DNA of 35,364 bases from Candidatus Nitrosocosmicus sp. Lineage in GTDB: Archaea; Thermoproteota; Nitrososphaeria; Nitrososphaerales; Nitrososphaeraceae. Numbering within the stretch: the stretch's first letter is position 1; each line of letters starts with the position of its first letter. Where the stretch lies: the NCBI GenBank assembly GCA_025934495.1, contig JAICXY010000028.1, forward strand, positions 1-35,364. Reading direction: 5' to 3'. Below the pieces are notes generated by a model, which saw only the letters and a list, made by a program, of their open reading frames with translations, did no database searches and was not told where the DNA came from. The translations under genes were made by a program, and so were the position numbers. Positions 9,555 through 17,320 of this stretch are shown piece after piece.

Positions 9555-12500
9555 ATGAGCGATAATAATCCTGCCAAGACAGTTTTCATTAGCTATGCTA
9601 GAGAAGATTTTAAACATGCAGAAAGACTTTACAATGAATTAAAAAAGGCAGGATTCAAGTCTTGGCTAGATAAACACAATATATTACCAGGTCAAGATTG
9701 GAAAGAGGAAATTATGGATGCAATTGAGAATAGTAGATATTTCATTCCTCTTTTTTCTTCGACCTCTGTTCAAAAAATAGGGTTTGTACAAACGGAATAC
9801 ACATTTGCATTAGATTATGCAGACAGATATCCTCCAAGGATGATATTTGCAATACCTGTTAGATTAGATGATTGTAAGATTCCTTATCGTAAACTACGAC
9901 AAAAACATACTGTTGATTTATTTCCTGAACAAAAATGGAATGAAGGTGTCACTAGTATTATACAGGCTTTGAACTTAGAAAATAATGATAAAGATGATGG
10001 GAAAACAGGTAAAGACATAGATAATAATCTTATTACCTCTATTGCTAATACTACTTCATCATCTCTATCTTCATTATTGGTTCAAAAGACTTCAAGATTA
10101 TTTAAAGGTGAGAAATTATTTTTTGTTGGAAGAGAAGAATATATCAACAAAATAATAAAAGAACAAATCAAAATTCCTTCTATAAAAGTTTGTATTGTGG
10201 GACCCGGTGGTTCAGGAAAGAGTCAGCTTGCATTCAAGGCTATCCACCAGTATGAAAAAGAAGGACTGTTTGATTTGGTTGTTCCCGTATATTTCTCCGA
10301 TGCATCTAAAATGACATTTTCTAGTTTTTTGTTAAATATTGTCAAGACTTTGTTTGATATAAATGATATAAATGAATTTGAAAAATTAAATATAGATGAC
10401 CAAAAAACTATTGTCTATAATTTTTTAGCCCAAAAAAAACATCCATTGTTGTTCTTGGATAATTATGAGACTGTATCCTATATAATAAATGATGAAAGGC
10501 AGACTGCAACGGAACAATATGATGAGGCTGTAAATATAAGTAATTATCTTAACCTTTTGAATAATACTTCAATTTTAATTACAAGCAGAGAAAGGAACAA
10601 TAATTTTGAAGACAAAGAAATACCCATAGATCTGGAAGGCTTGCATGAGCAAGAGACTAGGAAATTATTTTCTAAATTGACAAAGGAACGTTATTTAAAA
10701 AATGTTAAGAATATAATGACAGATCCAAAATCTAAAGCAGCGTTATCTAAAATATTTAAAATGACAGGTGGTCATCCTTTATCCATTGAGATAATTGCAA
10801 AGAATATCTCGAGCATACACCAAATAAATCAAATGGCAGATACTCTTGGCCTTGGAATTGTTAATACAAATGAACCGGAGAAACGCTTTAGATCTCTCGA
10901 AGCTTGTTTTGATTATACTATAAGTAGGTTACCCGAAGAAATTAAAAAGTTATTATACAATCTGACCTTGTTTAAATCTCCATTTCCAATTGATGTGGCT
11001 CAAGAGATTTTTAATAAAAATATAAAATCCGTTGATGAGTTGAAAGAACGAAGTCTACTTTTTGAGATAAAATCAGAAAGCAGTTCTGACGAAATCAGTA
11101 ATTCTGAATACTGGCTGTATGATATACACCCAGCAATAAGAAACTATTTGGAAAAAACAATGCAAAAGGCAATTAACAAAATCTATCCAGATTTAGAAAA
11201 AGAATATGGTCAAAAATTCTACAAATATTATTGCAATATACTTTTTAATACATGTAATTCAATTGGAAAAGAAAACATTCATAAATTTTCAATAGCAAGA
11301 TTCAATCTGATATTCAACCATGGTTCCGAAAATAACGATTTTGATAGGGTCATCACATTTGCAGAACATTATAACGATTTAATATATTCTGCAAGTATTT
11401 GCAGAGAAATGGGTTTAATTTTAAATTCCATTGGCATATTATCCAAAGCATTATCTTATCATAAAAAATCACTTGATTCTAATCAAAAGCGAAATGATAG
11501 GTTGGGTATGGCGGGAGATTATAGCAATATTGGAATAATATTTAAAAATATGGGTAATCAGGATGAAGCGATGAATAGCAGCAGACAGGCATTGGAAATA
11601 CATGAGGATCTAAATGATATGTCAAGTATGGCGAGGGATTATGATAATATTGGATTAGCTTATTTTTACAAAGGTCAACTCGATGATGCACTGGAATTTC
11701 ATAACAAGGCGTTGGAGATAGATAAAGATCTAAATGATAGGTTGGGTATTGCAAGGGATTATGGTAATATAGGATTAGCTCATTATTACAAAGGTCAACT
11801 CGATGATGCACTGGAATTTCATAACAAGGCGTTGGAGATAGATAAAGATCTAAATGATAGGTTGGGTATTGCAAGGGATTATGGTAATATAGGATTAGCT
11901 CATTATGACAAAGGTCAACTCGATGATGCATTAAAGTATCATGAAAAGGCGTTGGAAATCCATGCAGAATTAAATGATAGATTAGGCATGGCTAAAAATT
12001 ATACTAGTGCAGGCATGGTATATAGAGACAAAGGTCAACTCGATGATGCATTAAAGTATCATGAAAAGGCGTTGGAAATCCATGCAGAATTAAATGATAA
12101 AGTTGATATGGCGAGGGATTACAACAATATAGGGCTAGATTTTTTTTACAAAGGTCAACTCGATGATGCACTAGAATTCCATAACAAAGCGTTAGAAATA
12201 AGGACAGAGTTAAAGGAAAAGATCCGAATGGCTAAGACATATACCGATATAGGCATGGTATATAGAGACAAAGGTCAACTCGATGATGCATTAAAGTATC
12301 ATGAAAAGGCGTTGGAGATAGATAGAGTTTTAAATGATAAAGTAAACATGGCTAGAGATTATGGAAATATTGGCCTAACGTTCAAATATAAAGGTCAACT
12401 CGATGATGCACTGGAATTTTTAACTAAAGCATTGGAAATACACATAGATCTGAATGACAAGGTGGAGACAGCTAGAGATTATAGCAATATTGGACTTGTA

Positions 12501-12908
12501 TATTTTTACAAAGGTAAAATGGAAAATGCATTAGAATTCCATAATAAGTCATTGGAAATAAGAAGAGTTTTAAATGATAAAGTAAACATGGCTAGAGATT
12601 ATAGCAATATTGGACTTGTATATTTTTACAAAGGTCAACTTAATAATGCACTAGAATATCATGAAAAGGCGTTAAGCATACGAACAAAACTAAATGATAA
12701 AATTGGCATATCTAAAGTTTATTATAACATAAGCCGCATATTCTTTACTGAAAATACTTTAAATTCCAAAAATGATAAAGACAAGTCTCTTCATTATCTA
12801 AAAAAATCAAAAGAAGTTCTCGAGGTATTTGAAAAAGAAACAAAATACAGATATCCATTTATGGAAACAGTGTTAAAAAGGTTTAATGAATTAGAGAATA
12901 ATACTTAG
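9555..12908 (+). CDS. TIR-NB-ARC-TPR protein (NLR-like STAND ATPase)
   Basis: 1117 residues from ATG. TIR domain at 8-145: KTVFISYAREDFKHAERLY, GFKSWLDKHNILPGQDWKEEI, and S..GFVQTEYTFAL with E81 in the catalytic glutamate position. NB-ARC-type ATPase from about 190: FFVGREE, Walker A GPGGSGKS (216-223), PLLFLDNYE, ILITSRERN, MTGGHPLSIEIIAKN. A winged-helix-like region with YDIHPAIRNYLEKT follows, then about twelve TPRs of 40 residues from about 613 to 1085. Expected role: a cytoplasmic sensor whose TPR platform recognises an invader, whose ATPase oligomerises, and whose TIR cleaves NAD or makes a nucleotide signal. The ATPase core is nearly the same as in the DUF4062 gene at 1043, so the two are paralogues with different effectors. 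The stop codon lies in a TTAGAG sequence that also begins an IS5-like end. Confidence 0.85.
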   Translation: MSDNNPAKTVFISYAREDFKHAERLYNELKKAGFKSWLDKHNILPGQDWKEEIMDAIENSRYFIPLFSSTSVQKIGFVQTEYTFALDYADRYPPRMIFAIPVRLDDCKIPYRKLRQKHTVDLFPEQKWNEGVTSIIQALNLENNDKDDGKTGKDIDNNLITSIANTTSSSLSSLLVQKTSRLFKGEKLFFVGREEYINKIIKEQIKIPSIKVCIVGPGGSGKSQLAFKAIHQYEKEGLFDLVVPVYFSDASKMTFSSFLLNIVKTLFDINDINEFEKLNIDDQKTIVYNFLAQKKHPLLFLDNYETVSYIINDERQTATEQYDEAVNISNYLNLLNNTSILITSRERNNNFEDKEIPIDLEGLHEQETRKLFSKLTKERYLKNVKNIMTDPKSKAALSKIFKMTGGHPLSIEIIAKNISSIHQINQMADTLGLGIVNTNEPEKRFRSLEACFDYTISRLPEEIKKLLYNLTLFKSPFPIDVAQEIFNKNIKSVDELKERSLLFEIKSESSSDEISNSEYWLYDIHPAIRNYLEKTMQKAINKIYPDLEKEYGQKFYKYYCNILFNTCNSIGKENIHKFSIARFNLIFNHGSENNDFDRVITFAEHYNDLIYSASICREMGLILNSIGILSKALSYHKKSLDSNQKRNDRLGMAGDYSNIGIIFKNMGNQDEAMNSSRQALEIHEDLNDMSSMARDYDNIGLAYFYKGQLDDALEFHNKALEIDKDLNDRLGIARDYGNIGLAHYYKGQLDDALEFHNKALEIDKDLNDRLGIARDYGNIGLAHYDKGQLDDALKYHEKALEIHAELNDRLGMAKNYTSAGMVYRDKGQLDDALKYHEKALEIHAELNDKVDMARDYNNIGLDFFYKGQLDDALEFHNKALEIRTELKEKIRMAKTYTDIGMVYRDKGQLDDALKYHEKALEIDRVLNDKVNMARDYGNIGLTFKYKGQLDDALEFLTKALEIHIDLNDKVETARDYSNIGLVYFYKGKMENALEFHNKSLEIRRVLNDKVNMARDYSNIGLVYFYKGQLNNALEYHEKALSIRTKLNDKIGISKVYYNISRIFFTENTLNSKNDKDKSLHYLKKSKEVLEVFEKETKYRYPFMETVLKRFNELENNT
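11641..12700 (+). repeat. 120-bp tandem DNA repeats encoding the TPR array
   Basis: About nine consecutive 120-base units, each encoding 40 residues. The core AAAGGTCAACTCGATGATGC (coding for KGQLDDA) is kept base for base in seven units, starting at 11669, 11789, 11909, 12029, 12149, 12269 and 12389. Bases 11666-11786 are identical to 11786-11906. This is far more DNA identity than TPR protein constraint requires, so units were duplicated or converted recently. Confidence 0.9.
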
Positions 12909-12930
12909 AGCCTATTCCAAAATTCGATAG
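12905..12930. repeat. Solo IS5-like end touching the stop codon of the TIR-NB-ARC gene
   Basis: TTAGAGCCTATTCC followed by AAAATTCGATAG differs by one base from the ends at 20901-20926 and 31195-31220, which both precede broken IS5-like transposases. No transposase is visible here. The TAG stop of the upstream gene is bases 2-4 of this block. Confidence 0.7.
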
Positions 12931-13474
12931 AAATATGGCTAATTAATATTCTTATGACTAAATGTTATACTAAAAGTAAAATACTTGGAGGGATACAACG
13001 TTGACAGTTGTTTTGAGATTTTTTAAAGAAAAAATGAAGTGGTAACAATAAAGTATTAATAATAATTCCTAATATTTTATAAAACAACCGTCCAGATCGT
13101 CAAACTGTCCAGAAACTGAAGATATCGATAATAAGGTTATGTCTTATTTGTGATGGGATTATTTCTGTTCCAATATCTTTAAATATCTATTTACTCAAAT
13201 TAGGTATGAAATCCTGTTTAGAGGACCGATATCAGCACCAAGCCCTACGGGCCCGCTTCATAACTAAATCCTTTAATACTTAATTGGTTTGGTATTTGTT
13301 CAGGCTTTTTGATTTATCGATATTAAAATCATCTGAATTCTTTTCTATTTCAAGAGACACCAACATTAAAGGAATTTCCCATATATTACTATAATAAATT
13401 TAGATATAGAAGATTTTTTGCAAAGAATATCAATTATTGTATGAATATAATGTATATCATAATATCATAAATTA
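12931..13474. other. Intergenic, no gene seen
   Basis: No frame of interest on either strand. A short GC-rich patch at 13225-13258 contains the small hairpin GCCC-TAC-GGGC (13242-13252), too weak to call as an RNA or terminator. The rest is AT-rich and probably decayed insertion-sequence or spacer DNA. Confidence 0.45.
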
Positions 13475-13535
13475 GGTTCTGTTGAATCTCTAGGTGTTAT
13501 TTTTGGGTGTTCAAAAATGGGTGGTGAAAAATTAC
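13475..13535 (+). repeat. Left terminal repeat of the IS6-like element
   Basis: Outer tip GGTTCTGTTGAATC, then GGTGTT, TTGGGTGTTC and ATGGGTGGTGAAAA. It is an imperfect inverted match to 16331-16392. Confidence 0.6.
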
Positions 13536-13735
13536 GAGTATAACAATATCTCCTTTATTTCTTTTAACTTTAGTTTGTTCAACTTGATATCAATCCCATG
13601 TCCTGTGTTATATTGAATAATGAATCCCCAAGCGACTAGTTCTTTATACGCTTTGTTTACATTTTTGCTTTTCAAAGATCTAAGAATATTTTCTTTAGGA
13701 GTATGTTTATCGCCTATGATGTTCCTATTATACAT
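13532..13735 (-). CDS. Small winged-helix-like protein
   Basis: 67 residues from the ATG at 13735. The frame is open upstream to about 13774 (EQTHRDILRK before MYNRN), so a longer form from a non-ATG codon is possible. The pattern HTPKENILRSLKSKNVNKAYKELVAWGFI looks like a winged-helix recognition region, followed by a short tail resembling the wing (GIDIKLNKLKLKEI). Probably a DNA-binding protein of the IS6-like element, whose left terminal repeat it touches. No family name is assigned. Confidence 0.5.
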   Translation of the reverse strand: MYNRNIIGDKHTPKENILRSLKSKNVNKAYKELVAWGFIIQYNTGHGIDIKLNKLKLKEIKEILLYS

Positions 13736-13918
13736 TTTCCTTAAAATGTCTCTATGTGTCTGCTCCAGAACAATCGGTAATATATATGTATCGATAGTAT
13801 TTAAACATCATGTAGTTTATTACTGACTATTTTATTACCTCAAATAATACAATTCTATTATGTAATATGCAGTAATTTAATACATAACTTTATTAGCTTG
13901 GTCTAACATATATCAGTA

Positions 13919-14257
13919 TTGGCCTCAGAAAAAGATGACTTGGGAGTATATGGTAGATTATTTTCTGGAGTAGCAATGGCAAAAGTTCTAGATTTCTTTA
14001 TCGAGAGTCAGGAAGATGTTTATTCACAAACAGAGGTAGCACAGCATACATCTTTATCCAATAAAACAGCATTCACAGCTGTCAATAAGTTAAAAGATAT
14101 TGAGATTTTAAAACTTGTTAGAAAAGTGGGACAGGCAAAAATGTATAAATTGAATTTAGAGGAATCAAAAGCCGCTCAACTGTTAGAGAAAGCAGCAATC
14201 GAAATTGCTAGTATAGAAAATGAAAGAATAGTTAAAGAACAAGCAAATTACGACTAA
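13919..14257 (+). CDS. Winged-helix transcription regulator
   Basis: 112 residues from a TTG start (MASEKDDLGVYGRLFSG). The region VLDFFIESQEDVYSQTEVA, then HTSLSNKTAFTAVNKL and EILKLVRKVGQAKMYKLN, reads as a winged helix: helix, turn, recognition helix and wing, as in MarR/ArsR-like archaeal regulators. It is tail to tail with the AbrB gene, three bases between their stop codons, inside the IS6-like element. It probably controls the element or its cargo. The TTG start is the first usable codon giving the full fold; no Shine-Dalgarno was seen. Confidence 0.65.
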   Translation: MASEKDDLGVYGRLFSGVAMAKVLDFFIESQEDVYSQTEVAQHTSLSNKTAFTAVNKLKDIEILKLVRKVGQAKMYKLNLEESKAAQLLEKAAIEIASIENERIVKEQANYD

Positions 14258-14260
14258 TAT

Positions 14261-14428
14261 TTATTTCTTTTTTATGACTACAACTCTATTATCGTTCTGA
14301 GTTTCCATATGCCATTCAACCTCATCTCTTTCTTTTAACTTTAAAAATTCAACGATAGACTCAGGTATAGTGCTTTTTAAAGACTTGGTTCCTTTCTTTG
14401 CCGCTGCTACTTTCGTTGTAACTCCCAT
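14261..14428 (-). CDS. AbrB/MazE/SpoVT-type DNA-binding protein
   Basis: 55 residues from the ATG at 14428 (MGVTTKVAAAKKGTKSLKS); nine further codons upstream are open but lie over the promoter. The sequence TIPESIVEFLKLKERDEVEW with a closing beta strand (NRVVVIKKK) is the swapped-hairpin AbrB fold, a dimeric DNA-binding domain used by antitoxins and transition regulators. It is divergent from the transposase at 14496. The 67-base gap holds two copies of the palindromic ATCGACCGAT, so it may repress both itself and the transposase. No toxin gene is next to it. Confidence 0.75.
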   Translation of the reverse strand: MGVTTKVAAAKKGTKSLKSTIPESIVEFLKLKERDEVEWHMETQNDNRVVVIKKK

Positions 14429-14441
14429 AATAAGTAAACTA

Positions 14442-14492
14442 ATCGACCGATACATATATTTACATATCTCTTATATCATATATCGACCGATA
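14442..14492. promoter_or_regulatory. Paired palindromic operator candidates between AbrB and transposase
   Basis: ATCGACCGATA occurs at 14442-14452 and again at 14482-14492, exactly 40 bases apart. Each is an imperfect palindrome (ATCG-AC-CGAT). They flank the TATA-like CTTATATCA (14470-14478) that would serve the ATG at 14496. Likely binding sites for the AbrB or winged-helix protein. Confidence 0.5.
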
Positions 14493-14495
14493 AAT

Positions 14496-15614
14496 ATGAC
14501 GACATGTAATATTGATTTCCGTAAAAATGATGGGATATTAATACTAAAACAAGGTAGTAATATCATCTCTAATAGAGAGAATAGTTATATTGTTAAATCT
14601 CAAACCTTTCCCGATAAAAAATATACCGTTGAACTATTAGAATCTGTATGGGTTTGTTCATGTCCTGATTTTGAATATCGTAAAATTGAATCCTGTAAAC
14701 ATATCCATGCGGTCAAACTATTTATAGAAGCACAGCAACAGAAACCTCAAATCTTTTCAGAGGATGCTGTAAAGTGTGACCAATGTGGTTCTATAAAAGT
14801 TATGAGATATGGTAGTTATAAAAATAAACAAGTATTCAAATGCAAGGACTGTCAGCATAAATTTAAAGAACAATCCTTATTGAAAGGGATAAAGTTTAAC
14901 CCTGAAATAGTTACATTTGCTCTTGACCTCTATTTCTCAGGATTATCGTTAAGAAAGGTAGCTAGAAACATGAACGACCACTTTAGTTTGGATATGAGTT
15001 TTTCGACCATCTATTCATGGATTCAGAAATATATTCCAAGAATATCTGAGCATGTTAACTCGCTAATCCCTCAACTATCAAATCAATGGCACGTTGATGA
15101 ACTGTTTGTAAAGATGAAAGATGGTGAAACAAGGAAAGGTCATACAGGAATTGCTTATCTGTGGAACGTAATGGATAGAGAATCAAGGTTCTTGATAGCT
15201 TCCAAGTTATCTGAAAAAAGAGACATTAACGGAGCAGTTCAAGCATTCAACGAGGCGATAAAGAATAGCCATAACAATAAGCCTGATGTAGTCTACACTG
15301 ACGCTTTAAGAGCTTATAGAGAAGGCGTAAAAACATTAGGGGATAAGGTTGAGCATATAGCCAAGTGTGGTATCAACAAGCCTCATGCTAACAACAATAG
15401 AATAGAACGAATGAATGGAACTTTGAGGGAAAGAGTCAAAGTCCAAAGAGGTTGGAAATCAAGCAAGTCAGCTATATCAGAAGGTCAAAGAATCTATTAT
15501 AACTTTGTCAAACCTCATCAAGCCTTAGAAGGAAAGACGCCAGCGGAGAAGGCTGGGATAAACATTAAAGAGAAGGATAAATGGAAGAATTTATTTAAAT
15601 ATCCATCCGATTAA
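14496..15614 (+). CDS. IS6-like DDE transposase with SWIM and zinc-ribbon domains
   Basis: 372 residues from ATG 14496; an in-frame ATG at 14370 would overlap the AbrB gene and is rejected. The N-terminus holds a SWIM finger (CSC at 54-56 and CKH at 67-69), followed by a zinc ribbon (C94, C97, C116, C119), a helix-turn-helix region (FALDLYFSGLSLRKVARNM) and a DDE catalytic core of IS6/IS240 type: D201 in WHVDELFVK, D269 in VYTDALRAYR, E304 in NNRIERMNGTLRER. The catalytic residues and frame are complete, so it may be active. It would excise or copy the element through its GGTTCTGTT ends. SWIM fingers bind DNA or protein and are unusual on an IS6-type enzyme. Confidence 0.85.
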   Translation: MTTCNIDFRKNDGILILKQGSNIISNRENSYIVKSQTFPDKKYTVELLESVWVCSCPDFEYRKIESCKHIHAVKLFIEAQQQKPQIFSEDAVKCDQCGSIKVMRYGSYKNKQVFKCKDCQHKFKEQSLLKGIKFNPEIVTFALDLYFSGLSLRKVARNMNDHFSLDMSFSTIYSWIQKYIPRISEHVNSLIPQLSNQWHVDELFVKMKDGETRKGHTGIAYLWNVMDRESRFLIASKLSEKRDINGAVQAFNEAIKNSHNNKPDVVYTDALRAYREGVKTLGDKVEHIAKCGINKPHANNNRIERMNGTLRERVKVQRGWKSSKSAISEGQRIYYNFVKPHQALEGKTPAEKAGINIKEKDKWKNLFKYPSD

Positions 15615-15626
15615 CATATAAATATA

Positions 15627-15827
15627 ATGACATATGTTTCAATTCAGAAATCAAATAGACAAGACAATGGAATATTTATAGAATTGGGGAAACAAAATAA
15701 AAAATATCAAAACCCTTCGATTCAAGAACATGATTATATTTCAATTGTTGGAGACATTATAAGTCCATCTTCAAACAATGAAGGCTATTTACTTAAAGCC
15801 AATGAATTATTTATCTCACATACATAA
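15627..15827 (+). CDS. Small hypothetical protein after the transposase
   Basis: 66 residues starting 12 bases after the transposase stop, so probably on the same transcript. The tail HDYISIVGDIISPSSNNEGY and LLKANELFIS has the alternating strand pattern of a small OB-like nucleic-acid-binding fold, but this is only a guess. I do not recognise a family. Confidence 0.45.
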   Translation: MTYVSIQKSNRQDNGIFIELGKQNKKYQNPSIQEHDYISIVGDIISPSSNNEGYLLKANELFISHT

Positions 15828-15861
15828 ACAATTAAATCCATCTTTCCTTTCTTAGATATTA

Positions 15862-16329
15862 TTGTCCAATATTCAGAGATATCCTTCTGAATTTGAAGAT
15901 TTAGATTTTGAAGTGATAGAGGAACATTGGAATGAATATGAATTGGAGGATAACTCCCGAATAAAAATAAGATTAGTATTAAAGAAGATGATTGGTGATC
16001 CTCATAATCCTAATCATATAGCTTGTGATTTTGCTCCAGTAATATTTTCCGTCTATACTCCTATTTCATATAGAGGGGAACTCAATAATGCACCTAAACC
16101 TGAAGAATATGAGACTTTACCTAGTTATGAAGTAAGAATAGAAAGAGCGAACGAGAAATTTAATAGATATAGAATCCTTAAAAAGGATATAATTGTCAAA
16201 ACTAAATTAGAGGTTCCAGAAATCAAAAGGATTACTGATAGATTTGATAATGATGGCATTCCATTCTATGTGGTTTATAATATGCCACATTTTTTAATAA
16301 TGGATTCTAAAAACAAAATTCAACCTTAA
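15862..16329 (+). CDS. Hypothetical protein, cargo of the IS6-like element
   Basis: 155 residues from TTG 15862 (MSNIQRYPSEFEDLDFEVIE). The protein is mixed alpha/beta and charged, without membrane segments. Patterns such as EYELEDNSRIKIRLVLKKMI and KKDIIVKTKLEVPEIKRITD suggest beta strands. It ends two bases before the right terminal repeat and lies downstream of the transposase. No function can be assigned; an accessory role for the element or a protective role for the host are both possible. Confidence 0.5.
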   Translation: MSNIQRYPSEFEDLDFEVIEEHWNEYELEDNSRIKIRLVLKKMIGDPHNPNHIACDFAPVIFSVYTPISYRGELNNAPKPEEYETLPSYEVRIERANEKFNRYRILKKDIIVKTKLEVPEIKRITDRFDNDGIPFYVVYNMPHFLIMDSKNKIQP

Positions 16330-16330
16330 G

Positions 16331-16392
16331 TTCACTATTTACCACCCAAACTTAAACACCCATTTTCAACACCCACGGAGTGAACAGAACCC
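16331..16392 (-). repeat. Right terminal repeat of the IS6-like element
   Basis: On the minus strand the outer tip reads GGGTTCTGTTCACTCC, then GGGTGTTG, ATGGGTGTTT and TTGGGTGGTAAA. It is the inverted partner of 13475-13535. Confidence 0.6.
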
Positions 16393-16770
16393 GTTTTTAC
16401 AATCCATGATTCGAATATACAAGATAAATCTCATGCCTTTAAGTCCTCTCATGGTTTTCTCTCTATCTCTAATCTCCCCGTTCATCCTTTCCATTTTGTT
16501 ATTGTTATGGTCTCCTTGTAGTCGAATGTGGTTGATGTGTCTTGTTCTAGGCCATTTGTTAGTATAGAATTCTCTGTTAAACGCTGTATGGAAATTGGGT
16601 GCTCCGTCACTAATCAAAGTGTTCGGTCTAGTTCCTGCTACTTCCTTTCCCTTCGAGAATAAAGGAGTTATATCAGCGGTGTTCTTAGTGTCTGCCACCT
16701 GTTGGGCAATTCATGACCCTGTCTCGTCATCCATTAGGGCATAAAGATACTTTGTATTGCCCTTTACTTT
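16366..16770 (-). pseudogene. Fragment of a second IS6-like transposase
   Basis: The minus strand reads VKGNTKYLYALMDDETGS, an in-frame TGA, then IAQQVADTKNTADITPLF, ...NTLISDGAPNFHTAF (second catalytic Asp) and NNNKMERMNGEIRDREK (catalytic Glu). The first Asp and the N-terminus are missing, one codon is a stop, and the end runs into the GGGTTCTGTT tip of the neighbouring element. It is a dead DDE transposase of a different IS6-like type from the SWIM enzyme, probably interrupted when the 2.9-kb element arrived. Confidence 0.75.
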
Positions 16771-16811
16771 CAAATGCAATTAGTCTATTCACTATGAAGT
16801 CGAAAATTTTT

Positions 16812-17168
16812 TTATTCTGACATAAAATCTACTAGTGTTATATCTTTTTTCACATTGCCTGTATTCAATCTTTCAAGTAGTTTTTGTTGTCGTATAATAG
16901 CCAATAAGAAAAAATAATGATCTATAAGAGATTGGTAATCCTCTATATTTATGGTCTTGCAAATATCTTCATCATAACTACATAATTCCAATTTCATTTT
17001 CAATAATGGTTCTCTGTCTTCTTTATGAAGAGCGCATATGAAACTATATCACTTTTTGCTAAACCTATAAAATAGAATTTTGCTTTCATGTTTGTCTTCA
17101 GGTAATAGATCTAGTTCTTCGTGTAATGACTCTTCATCTATAGCATTATCTTCTTTTGTTATTTGCAT
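16812..17168 (-). pseudogene. Small hypothetical protein with an in-frame nonsense codon
   Basis: From ATG 17168 the frame reads MQITKEDNAIDEESLHEEL, then LFYRFSKK, a TGA (17051-17049, codon 40), and continues in the same frame with YSFICALHKEDREPLLKMK to the stop at 16812. The total would be 118 residues. Because the frame stays open on both sides of the TGA, a single nonsense mutation is the simplest reading; restart at the internal ATG 17003 would give 63 residues. No family is recognised. Confidence 0.5.
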
Positions 17169-17320
17169 AAAACAGATTTTCAACTATTTGTCATCGATAT
17201 TCATTTAACTGAATAGTATACAATGATAAAGTTTCATCCTATCGGAAGAATTCTTAAAAAAAGGGTTTAGTTCTCTTTTTAATGTAATACTTATGTAGAG
17301 GATTACAACGATGAATTTCT

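Larger units (their letters stand above)
13475..16392. mobile_element. 2.9-kb IS6-like element with SWIM-type transposase and regulatory cargo
   Basis: The two borders are inverted copies of a roughly 61-base end: 13475-13535 starts GGTTCTGTT, and the reverse complement of 16331-16392 starts GGGTTCTGTT. Both continue with GGTGTT, TGGGTGTT and TGGGTGGT at matching spacing, and the tips point outward. GG(T/C)TCTGTT is the usual outer tip of IS6-family elements. Inside are a SWIM-zinc-ribbon-DDE transposase, an AbrB protein, two HTH-type proteins and two small unknown genes. No 8-bp target duplication is visible (left flank ATAAATTA, right flank different). The right border sits in a broken transposase gene read from the minus strand. 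Confidence 0.55.

Noticed and set aside
11542-11931. 129-residue minus-strand frame across the TPR array
   Set aside because: It is a shadow of the 120-bp repeats; its protein repeats with the same period and has no independent character.
13225-13258. Short GC-rich hairpin that might be an RNA or terminator
   Set aside because: Only four base pairs, no T-run and no conserved partner in the window.
14370-14495. Longer N-terminus for the SWIM transposase from ATG 14370
   Set aside because: It would run antisense through the AbrB gene and over the shared promoter; ATG 14496 has a well-placed TATA-like element.
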